From Oceanobacter antarcticus (GTDB taxonomy: Bacteria > Pseudomonadota > Gammaproteobacteria > Pseudomonadales > Oceanobacteraceae): DNA of 64,000 bases. The DNA lies in the NCBI RefSeq assembly GCF_044962685.1, contig NZ_JBBKTX010000010.1, positions 62,001 through 126,000 of the forward strand. The letters are read 5' to 3'. The notes beneath the pieces are model-generated. The model ran no database searches, was not told the DNA's origin, and worked only from the letters and a program-made list of their open reading frames with translations. Positions 16,857-24,657 of the stretch are shown here, in pieces; positions within the stretch are counted from its first letter, which is position 1, and every line of letters starts with the position of its first letter. The position numbers and the translations under genes are program-made.

Positions 16857-17303
16857 ATGGATAAAGAATCCATTGAGGTATTTATTAATAGTCTGACGCA
16901 TTTCTATCGTCAGGTTGGTGTTGGAGAGGTCAGTGTTGGGGTGCCTTATCTGTTGGAGAGCAAGTCCCCGGTGGTGTTTGATTTTACCGGTATTATTGGT
17001 ATTTCCGGCAAGCGCAGGGGCTGCGTTTACTACACTTGTCCCAAGGCGATGCTGACTCATATTCTGACCTCCATGGGGGAGCGTGATGTCAGTTCAGCCC
17101 ATCTGTGTGATGTCGTGGGCGAAATTGCCAACACCATTGCCGGTAATGCCAGAAAAGCATTCGGCGCTGATTTTCTGATCTCGGTGCCGGTGGTTGTGCA
17201 GGGGGAACCCGAACGTATTCATATGCCCGATAATACCCGCAGTGTGGTGATTCCGACCCGCTGGAAGAACTACCAGTCAATCATTGTCGTAGCGCTGGAG
17301 TAG
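16857..17303 (+). CDS. CheX-type CheY-P phosphatase
   Basis: A 148-residue protein of the CheC/CheX/FliY family. One copy of the catalytic signature is present: Asp85, Glu89 and Asn92 in LCDVVGEIANTIAGNAR (D-x3-E-x2-N), fitting CheX, which has a single active site and dimerises. It should speed removal of phosphate from the adjacent CheY-like protein. A GGTTGGAGAAC ribosome-binding region precedes the start. Its 3' end overlaps the convergent flavodoxin gene by 27 bases. Confidence 0.85.
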   Translation: MDKESIEVFINSLTHFYRQVGVGEVSVGVPYLLESKSPVVFDFTGIIGISGKRRGCVYYTCPKAMLTHILTSMGERDVSSAHLCDVVGEIANTIAGNARKAFGADFLISVPVVVQGEPERIHMPDNTRSVVIPTRWKNYQSIIVVALE

Positions 17304-17855
17304 TGGCGCTAAAGTTGTGGTGCTGGATGTCTGCTGCAGCCGGATACGCTCACTCAGTGCTTCCAGTTCCCTATCGTACAGCGGTTGCTGGCGTGTGGAC
17401 TGGCCATCCGAGTAGATCAGCCGGGTTTGCGTTTGCCAGCGGCATGGATGCTGTTGTGTCAGCCACTGGTTCAACAGCGTCATCGGCATGTCGGTCAGCC
17501 CTTCGAGCAACTCAGCCCCGAGCTGTTGTAACTGGGTGCTGAGCTGCGCCAATGCCTGTAAGCGGTCATCGTCGTAACAGAACTCGTTGCCGGTGCCGCA
17601 TAACACCACTTGTTTACCGTGATAACTCAATTCTTCCAGAATGGGCCAGGCGTCCGCCCAGGGCGTTTCTGGCGTACCGAAGGCATGGATCGGCAATGCC
17701 AGCACCAGTGTCTGGTAGGGCTGGATATCTTCCGGTACGCAACTGAGCAAGTTGCAAAGCGCAACGGGGGCCCAGTGAATATGGTGTTCCAGTGCGCAGG
17801 CCGTCGCAGTAGAGCAACGGCAACTGCTGTCGTAGAGGATGGCTATGTCTGGCAT
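17277..17855 (-). CDS. Flavodoxin-like protein
   Basis: A 192-residue protein resembling long-chain flavodoxins: an N-terminal strand (IAILYDSS), a middle strand LVLALPIHAFGT, and GTGNEFCYDDDRLQALAQLSTQL, which matches the conserved GxGD...Y...F/L region near the isoalloxazine ring. The phosphate loop reads DSSCRCSTAT rather than the usual SxTGNT, so FMN binding may be altered. It follows a small Fur-boxed gene by 14 bases on the same strand, suggesting an iron-starvation operon in which flavodoxin replaces a ferredoxin. Electron partners are unknown. Confidence 0.75.
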   Translation of the reverse strand: MPDIAILYDSSCRCSTATACALEHHIHWAPVALCNLLSCVPEDIQPYQTLVLALPIHAFGTPETPWADAWPILEELSYHGKQVVLCGTGNEFCYDDDRLQALAQLSTQLQQLGAELLEGLTDMPMTLLNQWLTQQHPCRWQTQTRLIYSDGQSTRQQPLYDRELEALSERIRLQQTSSTTTLAPLLQRYDND

Positions 17856-17869
17856 GACACTCGCTCCGG

Positions 17870-18310
17870 TTAAATCAGGTAGCGGGTGGATGCCGACAGA
17901 TCCTGACTCAGGCGGCGGATACAGAGGCGGCCCTGGGGCTGTTGCCGATACAGGTGACGCAAGGCAAAAAAAGGCTGGTACAGACTTTCAAGGCAAAGTT
18001 GGCGACAGTGCGGATTGCAGTCATCGGCGAAGGCTGTGTTACGCAAGTGGCTATAAAGACGACGTAGCCAACTTTCCTGCAGCGCCGGGAGATGGCGACT
18101 GCCTGCTTCTGCGGCCAGATCAAGTCCGATGTCCAGGTATTCATTAACCCAGAGGGTCAGCAGAACCGCGTTGTTTTGCAGCGGGATCAGCTGTTCCAGT
18201 TGTTCCAGGCGACGGCTATTACTGGAACCGGACGTCAGGAGTGGCCATGGGTTTGTGCCGGAATGGGTGCGGGCGGGTTGCATCGGAAAGGCAAGTAACG
18301 TGGCGGACAT
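17870..18310 (-). CDS. Small protein of unknown function in a Fur-boxed operon
   Basis: A 146-residue, mostly helical protein that I do not recognise. It contains LEQLEQLIPLQNNAVLLTLWVNEYLDIGLDLAAEAGS and a Cys/His pair (DDCNPHCRQLC). No signal peptide or membrane segment is seen. It is the first gene after two AT-rich palindromes of Fur-box type and is followed closely by a flavodoxin gene, so an iron-limitation role is inferred from context only. Confidence 0.65.
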   Translation of the reverse strand: MSATLLAFPMQPARTHSGTNPWPLLTSGSSNSRRLEQLEQLIPLQNNAVLLTLWVNEYLDIGLDLAAEAGSRHLPALQESWLRRLYSHLRNTAFADDCNPHCRQLCLESLYQPFFALRHLYRQQPQGRLCIRRLSQDLSASTRYLI

Positions 18311-18344
18311 GAGTGTGGTCTCTTTCTGATCGAGTCAAGACCAC

Positions 18345-18363
18345 TCTAATGATAATTATTCGT
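18345..18363. promoter_or_regulatory. Fur-box-like operator
   Basis: The stretch from 18345 to 18363 matches the 19-base Fur consensus at 13 positions, with the core TAATGATAAT followed by TATT. A second AT-rich perfect palindrome, GAAATAATTATTTC, lies at 18375-18388. Both lie upstream of the minus-strand unknown gene plus flavodoxin pair. Confidence 0.6.
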
Positions 18364-18381
18364 ATTTGCAATAAGAAATAA

Positions 18382-18750
18382 TTATTTCCAGTCGAAGGTT
18401 TTTTCTTGCCCGTGTGTCAGCTTGATCCAGCCCGGTTGATCACCGCTTTCTGACTCATTCCATTCTCGTGCCGCACAACGGATTTCAGTTTCCAGCACAT
18501 GGTGGGCTGACCGGGCACATTCAAGGTCGTCAGCCCATGGGGACTGGTTTTGCTTGATCCATAAACTGTCGAAATTCCCTTCCGCCCGGACGGTAAATAT
18601 CATTTTCATGGATTCACATTGCCAGAAGTGGCTGTTGCCCTTGATGGCGGTTTCGGTCACCGGGCCGATGCTGGATTCGAGCCAGGCACGCACCTGTTCC
18701 GGTTGTGCCTTTAACAGGTAAATTTCAATATCAGAAAGAGTTGGAGTCAT
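18382..18750 (-). CDS. Conserved hypothetical protein, 122 aa
   Basis: A soluble, acidic protein of about 122 residues with no recognised domain. It is Trp-rich (RAWLES, HFWQC, SLWIKQ, SPWADD, PGWIKL, FDWK) and begins MTPTLSDIEIYLLKAQPEQV. Its start overlaps the end of the upstream membrane-protein gene by 20 bases, so the two are probably co-transcribed. I cannot assign a function. Confidence 0.65.
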   Translation of the reverse strand: MTPTLSDIEIYLLKAQPEQVRAWLESSIGPVTETAIKGNSHFWQCESMKMIFTVRAEGNFDSLWIKQNQSPWADDLECARSAHHVLETEIRCAAREWNESESGDQPGWIKLTHGQEKTFDWK

Positions 18751-19027
18751 CTTTGCGGCTGTGCCTCATGAGTCGGAATACGCTTAGCGCAATATACCCC
18801 AAGGTGGCACTGATTGCGCCGCCTGCTGCAATCAGCAATCCGAACAACGTGATCAGTTCCTGGCCAACAGAGTCGGCCAGACGCAGATTGGCCGCATAGA
18901 TAATACTGCCACCGAGAAAAAAGAAGGTCGCACCGGCCACAAACAGACCCAGATTGGCGCGTTCCATCTTCGCCCGGCGTAACATCCAGTGGTAAGCACG
19001 TTGCCAGATGTTTGCCTGAAGCTGCAT
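18731..19027 (-). CDS. Small membrane protein, two helices
   Basis: A 98-residue protein with a basic amphipathic N-terminus (ANIWQRAYHWMLRRAKMERA) and two hydrophobic segments at about residues 26-46 (LGLFVAGATFFFLGGSIIYAA) and 58-83 (ELITLFGLLIAAGGAISATLGYIALS), followed by a basic tail. An AGGGAG site lies six bases upstream of the ATG. It precedes and overlaps the hypothetical gene at 18750. No family was recognised. Confidence 0.65.
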   Translation of the reverse strand: MQLQANIWQRAYHWMLRRAKMERANLGLFVAGATFFFLGGSIIYAANLRLADSVGQELITLFGLLIAAGGAISATLGYIALSVFRLMRHSRKDDSNSF

Positions 19028-19515
19028 GGATGGCTCCCTTTTTAAAGCGATGACAGTTGCCGTTACTCTGTATCAAGAGTCTGTATCAAGAGCGGGCATG
19101 GGTAAGAGCGGCACGGTTATTTGTCTCATGGCGTGCGGGGTCTGCGACACGGAGAACACGTCAAGTATAGAAGAGATCGTGCCGGTTGTGGGTTGAAAAA
19201 GAAAATCGCCCTGCAGCTGCCAGTATTCATGAGTAAGTACTGACCGCGACGGGGCGTTGCTTAACGCAAATTGCTGGTGGTTGCTGATGGAATCCGGTCA
19301 GCACTCCAGCGGAAGGGAGATGAGCTACCCTCATAGCTCACCAGTAGAATAACTCTCTGGTTATGTAGCGGCTATGTGACCGGATGTCGCAGTGGCGGGT
19401 GGGGCTTGCAAGTATGCCGGTGCCGATGCGAGTGGGTATTGTTTTTGGGTGTTATCGGTGGAGGCAACGAAGGGAATGGAACGCCTACCGGCACCCCGGT
19501 ACATTGGTTATGTGG
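19028..19515. other. Intergenic region between divergent transcripts
   Basis: I see no supported gene. A short direct repeat (CTGTATCAAGAG, twice, 19070-19094) is present. The remainder carries no clear RNA or operator, and the rpsF promoter follows at its right end. Confidence 0.45.
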
Positions 19516-19544
19516 TTGTCTTATCGCCGCTGTTCTGCTAAATT
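19516..19544 (+). promoter_or_regulatory. Sigma-70 promoter of the rpsF operon
   Basis: TTGTCT (19516-19521), a 17-base spacer and TAAATT (19539-19544), with TGC before the -10 as an extended element. It lies about 130 bases before rpsF, leaving room for a structured leader. Confidence 0.5.
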
Positions 19545-19620
19545 CCGCGCTCCTTTTTATCCGTACACTGTTTGATTGAGGACTGTTCGCAGCGCCGCCG
19601 ATCATAAGAACAAAAACGGA

Positions 19621-19667
19621 CTCCTTGTCTTACCGGATTGGCCGGAAGGCTTTTTACCCATAAGGAG
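19621..19667 (+). promoter_or_regulatory. Candidate S6:S18 autoregulatory leader
   Basis: CTCCTT (19621-19626) can pair with AAGGAG (19662-19667), the Shine-Dalgarno of rpsF, enclosing ACCGG and GGCCGGAAGGC segments. Gammaproteobacterial rpsF leaders are known to fold into an S6:S18-binding hairpin with a CCG bulge. The pairing is seen; binding is inferred. Confidence 0.45.
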
Positions 19668-19673
19668 CTGACA

Positions 19674-20105
19674 ATGCGTCACTACGAAATCGTTTTTCTG
19701 GTTCACCCAGATCAAAGCGAACAGGTTCCAGCGATGGTTGAGCGTTACACCGCGACGATCGAAGGTTCTGCAGGTTCTATCCACCGTTTCGAAGACTGGG
19801 GCCGCCGTCACCTGGCATACCCGATCAACGAAGTTCATAAAGCACACTACATTCTGATGAATGTTGAGTGTACCCAGGAAGCCCTGGACGAACTGACCAC
19901 CAACTTCCGTTACAACGATGCTATTCTGCGTAACCTGGTGATCCGTCGTGATGAAGCGGTCACTGAAATTTCTCCGATCAAGGCCGCAGAAAGCCGCGAA
20001 GATCGTCGTCGTTCCGAACCGCGTGAAGACAGCCGTGAAAAAGCGGTTGAAACCGATGAGTCTGATGCTGAAGACTCTGCCGATTCCGCTGAAGACGAAG
20101 AATAA
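19674..20105 (+). CDS. rpsF: 30S ribosomal protein S6
   Basis: A 143-residue S6. The family start MRHYEIVFLVHPDQSEQVPAMVERY is complete, and RFEDWGRRHLAYPINEVHKAHY is the conserved core that contacts S18 and rRNA. The C-terminal 40 residues are an acidic, charged tail (RSEPREDSREKAVETDESDAEDS) in which glutamylation by RimK is known in other gammaproteobacteria. The AAGGAG site eight bases before 19674 decides the start over 19638. It is the first gene of the rpsF-rpsR-membrane protein-rplI operon. Confidence 0.98.
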   Translation: MRHYEIVFLVHPDQSEQVPAMVERYTATIEGSAGSIHRFEDWGRRHLAYPINEVHKAHYILMNVECTQEALDELTTNFRYNDAILRNLVIRRDEAVTEISPIKAAESREDRRRSEPREDSREKAVETDESDAEDSADSAEDEE

Positions 20106-20120
20106 GAGAGGAGTTAACTC

Positions 20121-20351
20121 ATGGCACGTTTTTTCCGTCGTCGCAAGTTCTGCCGTTTCACTGCTGAAGGTGTAACCGAGATCGATTATAAAGATCTGGA
20201 AACCCTGAAAGGCTATGTTACTGAAACTGGCAAAATCGTACCAAGTCGTATCACTGGTACTCGCGCCAAGTATCAGCGTCAGTTGTCTACAGCCATTAAG
20301 CGCGCGCGCTATATTGCGCTGCTGCCGTATTCTGACGCACACGATAATTGA
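20121..20351 (+). CDS. rpsR: 30S ribosomal protein S18
   Basis: A 76-residue S18, full length, beginning MARFFRRRKFCRFTAEG and ending KRARYIALLPYSDAHDN. It binds S6 in the platform of the small subunit. It lies 15 bases after rpsF with an AGAGAGGAG site, in the normal operon. Confidence 0.98.
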   Translation: MARFFRRRKFCRFTAEGVTEIDYKDLETLKGYVTETGKIVPSRITGTRAKYQRQLSTAIKRARYIALLPYSDAHDN

Positions 20352-20417
20352 TTGGTCTTGTTGGTTGGGTAGACTGAGCCGCAAGCCCGTTTACCTTAAC
20401 CAATGTGAGATCCAGGC

Positions 20418-21281
20418 ATGAAATATCTGGCTCAATGGGCCATGCAAAACCGACTGCAGGCAACATTGGCAGCGGCGATTGCTTTTGCCATTCCCATGCT
20501 GTTCTGGCTGGGGGCGGCGCTACAGGCGCTGGTGTTATTACGCCAGCCCTCCAGGGATAGTGTGCCGGTGATTTTGTGGTCTTCCTTGCCCGCACTGGCA
20601 TGGTTGGCGGCAGGCGATCCGACCCCTGTCCTGGTGTCAGCAGGAGCGATCCTGACTGCGCAAGTATTGCGCTACTCGGTGCGTCTTGATTGGGCGATTC
20701 TGACAGCGGTAATACTGGGAGAATTGATTTATTGGTGTTTGCCCTTGTTGCTTGCCGATGTACTGCCTTTGGTAGTGTCTCGCAGCGAGGTTGCTGTCAT
20801 GGAAGCGTTGCAGTCCAGCCCGGATTTGCAGGCGCGTCTACAACCCTTGGTTGGCCCCATGATCCATGGGGTACTGGCGGCATTGCATACACTGGTTATT
20901 ATCTTGTGTCTGTTGTTGGGACGCTATTGGCAGAGCGCCTTGTATAACCCGGAAGGGTTTGGTGCTGAATTCCGACAGTTGCGATTGCCTTTGGCTTTCA
21001 CACTGCCTGCCGTACTGGTCGTGTTTGCGGCGGGCCAGTTGTCGCCGGAGTTGTCTGGCATGGTGCCGGTGTTAACCGTTGCCATGATGTTGGCAGGCCT
21101 GGCAGTGTTCCATGGCGTGGTGCATGGCACCAATGCCAGCCCGAACTGGATATTGCCGATTTATATCGGTTTGATCGTGTTCGGGCCATACATGTACACA
21201 TTACTAATTTTCGTAGCGATGCTGGATAGCGTATTCGATATCCGCATGCGACTAAAAGACACGGCGTCTGGTGACGAATAG
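20418..21281 (+). CDS. Polytopic membrane protein of the rpsR-rplI interval (DUF2232-like)
   Basis: A 287-residue protein with about eight hydrophobic helices, including LAAAIAFAIPMLFWLGAAL and LILPIYIGLIVFGPYMYTLLIFVAMLDSVF-like segments. Related proteins of the DUF2232 type are found in the same place, between S18 and L9 genes, in pseudomonads and relatives, so the position is conserved though the role is unknown. It is co-transcribed with its neighbours (66 and 29 bases apart). Confidence 0.82.
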   Translation: MKYLAQWAMQNRLQATLAAAIAFAIPMLFWLGAALQALVLLRQPSRDSVPVILWSSLPALAWLAAGDPTPVLVSAGAILTAQVLRYSVRLDWAILTAVILGELIYWCLPLLLADVLPLVVSRSEVAVMEALQSSPDLQARLQPLVGPMIHGVLAALHTLVIILCLLLGRYWQSALYNPEGFGAEFRQLRLPLAFTLPAVLVVFAAGQLSPELSGMVPVLTVAMMLAGLAVFHGVVHGTNASPNWILPIYIGLIVFGPYMYTLLIFVAMLDSVFDIRMRLKDTASGDE

Positions 21282-21310
21282 CACCGACTCCCTGTAATGA
21301 GGAATTCAAG

Positions 21311-21757
21311 ATGCAAATTATTCTGTTGGAAAAAGTGGCAAACCTGGGTGAACTGGGTGACTTGGTTAACGTCAAGCCTGGCTACGCACGTAACTTCCTG
21401 GTTCCTAAGAGCAAGGCTGTTCCTGCTACCAAGGCTAACGTTGAGCACTTCCAGGCACGTCGTGCCGAACTGGAAGCCACAGCGGCTGCCAAATTGGCTG
21501 AAGCACAGTCTCGTAAAGAGAAGATTGAAGAAATCGAATTGTCTGTCGCGGTCAAAGCCGGTGACGAGGGCAAGTTGTTCGGTTCTCTGGGTAATCGCGA
21601 TATTGCGGATCTGGCTTCCCAGGCAGGTGTTGAACTGGCCAAGGCCGAAGTTCGTCTGCCAACCGGTCCAATCCGTGCTGTTGGTGAATTTGATGTGGCG
21701 ATTCACTTGCACCCGGAAGTAGAAGCGGTACTGAAGCTGCATGTTGTTGCAGAATAA
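21311..21757 (+). CDS. rplI: 50S ribosomal protein L9
   Basis: A 148-residue L9. The N-terminal rRNA-binding domain has MQIILLEKVANLGELGDLVNVKPGYARNFLVP in two conserved parts, followed by the long connecting helix (residues about 40-75) and the C-terminal domain with LFGSLGNRDIAD and the terminal HLHPEVEAVLKLHVV. Normal length. It ends the S6-S18-L9 operon; a hairpin terminator follows. Confidence 0.98.
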   Translation: MQIILLEKVANLGELGDLVNVKPGYARNFLVPKSKAVPATKANVEHFQARRAELEATAAAKLAEAQSRKEKIEEIELSVAVKAGDEGKLFGSLGNRDIADLASQAGVELAKAEVRLPTGPIRAVGEFDVAIHLHPEVEAVLKLHVVAE

Positions 21758-21795
21758 GTAACCGTCAGTTCGGTGGATGTTTGTTCACCGGCTGC

Positions 21796-21836
21796 AAAAA
21801 AGGCACTATTGGGCGTTGCTCTCTAGTGCTTTTTTT
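21796..21836 (+). terminator. Rho-independent terminator after rplI
   Basis: An A-run, then GCACTA, a loop, TAGTGC and a seven-T run. The flanking A and T runs extend the stem. It would separate the ribosomal operon from dnaB. Confidence 0.8.
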
Positions 21837-21954
21837 ATGTCTGGCGATTACGCCTGTGGCAGGATGCTTTGCTCCAGGTTATTGGCTGGACGTTTCGCAC
21901 AGCAGGTAGACAGGGCAGCTCTGACAAGACCGGGCGATATTCAGGAAAGGCACT

Positions 21955-23340
21955 ATGACTGACGACTATCACAACGATGACACCGCTGAAACCAGCCAGC
22001 GTACACCGCCGCATTCGGTGGAGGCAGAACAGTCAGTGCTGGGTGCCTTGATGCTGGATGAACGGGCCTGGGAATCGGTCAGTGAAACACTGCGCGACAA
22101 TGATTTTTATCGTCATGACCATCGGCTGATTTTTCGTGCCATCAGTCATTTGTCGTCGGTTGAACAAGCCATTGATGTGGTGACGGTGGCGGAAGAACTG
22201 GAAGAACGCGGCCAGCTTGAAAGTATCAATGGCGGTTCTTATCTGGCTCGCCTGGTGGATATGACGCCATCGATTGAAAACTGCGATGCCTACGCCGAAA
22301 TTGTGCGCGAACGTTCACAGCAGCGACGCCTGATTGAAGCTGCCAGCGATATCATGCAGAAGGCGTATGAGCCGGGTGGGGATGAAACCCTGACGCTGAT
22401 CTCGGATGCGGAAAAAGCCATTGCGGAAATTGCCGAGGGTAACCGTAAGGATGGTGGCCCCGAGAAAGTCGCCCCGATCCTGAAAAAGACACTGGATCAG
22501 CTCGACCAGATGTTTAACCAACCGGATGGTCTGACCGGATTAACCACCGGATTTAACCACATCGATCAGCGTACATCCGGCTTCCAAAAGGCTGACCTGG
22601 TGATTGTGGCAGCGCGTCCATCGATGGGGAAAACCACCTTTGCGATGAATCTGGTCGAGAACGCCTTGCTGGCCAGCAAGCGCCCCTGCCTGGTGTTCTC
22701 CATGGAAATGCCATCAGAATCCATCGTGATGCGGATGTTGTCGTCGATCGGCAAAATTGACCAGAGTCGGATTCGTAGTGGCAAGCTGATTGAAGAAGAC
22801 TGGCCGAAACTGTCGGCAGCCGTCACCATGCTGAAAGATCTGCCACTTTATATCGACGATACCGCCGCGCTGACCCCGCAAGAGATGCGCGCCCGTGCCC
22901 GCAAGGTCTACCGTGAAAACGGCGATCTGGCACTGATCATGGTGGATTATCTGCAGTTGATGCAGGTGTCAGGCAAGTCCGAAGGCCGTACCCAGGAAAT
23001 TTCCGAAATATCGCGCTCGCTGAAAGCCATCGCCAAGGAATTTGAATGCCCGATGATTGCGTTGTCGCAGCTCAACCGCTCGCTGGAGCAACGCCCCAAT
23101 AAACGTCCGGTGATGTCCGATTTGAGGGAATCCGGCGCGATCGAGCAAGACGCGGATATTATCCAGTTTATTTATCGTGACGAAGTGTATAACGAAGACA
23201 CCCCCGAGAAGGGCGTCGCCGAAATCATCACCGGCAAACACCGTAACGGCCCGATTGGTACCGATCGTCTGGCATTTATCGGCAAATACACCCGCTTTGA
23301 AAACCTCGCTCATGGCTACGATGACTACGACGACGAATAA
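21955..23340 (+). CDS. dnaB: Replicative DNA helicase DnaB
   Basis: A 461-residue hexameric 5'-3' helicase. The N-terminal domain begins around residue 16 (PPHSVEAEQSVLGALMLD), and the RecA-like ATPase has Walker A ARPSMGKTTFAMN, Walker B ALIMVDYLQLM, and the SQLNRSLEQRPNKRP loop with DLRESGAIEQDAD as sensor region. It unwinds DNA at the replication fork and binds primase and DnaC/loader. Normal length and no intein. Its position after rplI is common in gammaproteobacteria. Confidence 0.97.
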   Translation: MTDDYHNDDTAETSQRTPPHSVEAEQSVLGALMLDERAWESVSETLRDNDFYRHDHRLIFRAISHLSSVEQAIDVVTVAEELEERGQLESINGGSYLARLVDMTPSIENCDAYAEIVRERSQQRRLIEAASDIMQKAYEPGGDETLTLISDAEKAIAEIAEGNRKDGGPEKVAPILKKTLDQLDQMFNQPDGLTGLTTGFNHIDQRTSGFQKADLVIVAARPSMGKTTFAMNLVENALLASKRPCLVFSMEMPSESIVMRMLSSIGKIDQSRIRSGKLIEEDWPKLSAAVTMLKDLPLYIDDTAALTPQEMRARARKVYRENGDLALIMVDYLQLMQVSGKSEGRTQEISEISRSLKAIAKEFECPMIALSQLNRSLEQRPNKRPVMSDLRESGAIEQDADIIQFIYRDEVYNEDTPEKGVAEIITGKHRNGPIGTDRLAFIGKYTRFENLAHGYDDYDDE

Positions 23341-23412
23341 AACTGGCTGGTATCAGGCGTGAAGCCTGTGACGTGTCAATCGTGGTGATGAAATGTTATT
23401 CAGGAATAATTA

Positions 23413-23985
23413 ATGAAATTTACCCCAACACTGACATTTGAGGGTGGCCGTATCCGTCCGCTGGAAGCCACCGACCGTGATGCGCTGCTGGTTGTGTACC
23501 AGCAGCCAGAATTGCCGGGACAGCGACCGTTGGAACAGCCGGAACAGCTGGATCGCATGATTGAACTCAGCGTGCAGATGGCGGCCACCCAGCGCGGCAT
23601 GATGTGGGCGATTGAGTTGGGTGACGACGCTTCAGGTTATCAGCTGTTGGGGATGGCCAGTGCCTACGACTGGCAACCATCGCTGCTGAAAGTGGCACTG
23701 AGAATTGATGGGCTATCAGCCCTTACGATGGCGAATCGTGCTGCCGTACTGTGCAGTTGTATCCACTTTATGGCGGCAAAATATCACCTGCGTAACTTTG
23801 CCTATGCCTGGGTTCAGGGGCAGAGCGATGCCATTCCGGCGATGCTGGAGAGTATCGGCTTTCGAGCTTCTGTCATCATGCGTGATGGCTGGCGTCTCGG
23901 GCAGCATGACTACTGTGAGCAGACGCTGTATCACCGCATTTTGGCAACGACCGATACGGACACTACGACTGAGGCAAACGTATGA
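23413..23985 (+). CDS. GNAT-family acetyltransferase, first of a pair
   Basis: A 190-residue protein of RimJ/RimL-like GNAT shape: RIRPLEATDRDALLVVYQQPELPG at the N-terminus is the typical first strand and helix, and MLESIGFRASVIMRDGWRLGQHDYCEQTLYH is the usual last strand with the loop before Gly. The acetyl-CoA pyrophosphate loop (Q/RxxGxG/A) is poorly preserved, so activity is uncertain. It overlaps the next, weakly similar gene by four bases, suggesting a duplication and translational coupling. Confidence 0.75.
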   Translation: MKFTPTLTFEGGRIRPLEATDRDALLVVYQQPELPGQRPLEQPEQLDRMIELSVQMAATQRGMMWAIELGDDASGYQLLGMASAYDWQPSLLKVALRIDGLSALTMANRAAVLCSCIHFMAAKYHLRNFAYAWVQGQSDAIPAMLESIGFRASVIMRDGWRLGQHDYCEQTLYHRILATTDTDTTTEANV

Positions 23986-24548
23986 ACTGGAATCTGGAAG
24001 TCGGCCCCTTTGTTATTCGTTTGCCGGTAATGGATCAGGATGGTGATGCCTTGTATGGTTTACTCAAGGAGCCAGAGGTCAGCGCTCATATTCCCAAACC
24101 TCCGATGTACGCATCGGTACAGTCACTGGATGAACTGCGCCGTGCCTCGATGAAGTTTCAGGGCCGGGAGGGCGCTTGCTGGCTGGTGGAGTGCCACAGC
24201 GGTGATGTCGATGCCCTGGCCGAGTTGCTGGCTCGGGTCACGCTGTACAACATCAACTGGATGCTCAACAGCGCCCGCTTGCAGTGGGAAATCAGCCCAG
24301 CGGTAGACGTGGCGGAATTCGAGACCATCATTGGTGCGATCGAGGCCTTTTGCTTTAATGAACTGGGATTGCATCGTCTTGAAGTGACACTGGTGCCAGG
24401 CTCCGCTCGGCATGAACATTTTCTGGCCCAGCTTGGCTACCGGCATGAAGGGCGCTTGCCTGCACAACTGGAATTTGATGGGCAGTGGGTGGATCTGGAT
24501 CTATATGCCCGTTTGGCAACCGATGCGACGGTTGCGGCCCACGTCTGA
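23982..24548 (+). CDS. GNAT-family acetyltransferase, second of a pair
   Basis: A 188-residue GNAT-like protein: FVIRLPVMDQDGDALYGLLKEPEVSAHIPKPP opens the fold and NELGLHRLEVTLVPGSARHEHFLAQLGYRHEGRLPAQLEFDGQWVDLDLYAR closes it in the way RimJ/RimL enzymes do. The acetyl-CoA loop is again not canonical. It is coupled to the preceding gene by an ATGA overlap. It may form a heterodimer with its neighbour; substrate unknown. Confidence 0.75.
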   Translation: MNWNLEVGPFVIRLPVMDQDGDALYGLLKEPEVSAHIPKPPMYASVQSLDELRRASMKFQGREGACWLVECHSGDVDALAELLARVTLYNINWMLNSARLQWEISPAVDVAEFETIIGAIEAFCFNELGLHRLEVTLVPGSARHEHFLAQLGYRHEGRLPAQLEFDGQWVDLDLYARLATDATVAAHV

Positions 24549-24657
24549 CAAACTCTCATCAATGGCACTGCGGAACGCGGATGGTATTCCTGTATCTCAT
24601 TGTTTTTATTATGTTCAGTGGTTCTATTGTCTGGTTATCAATGAATGGATCAATAAT

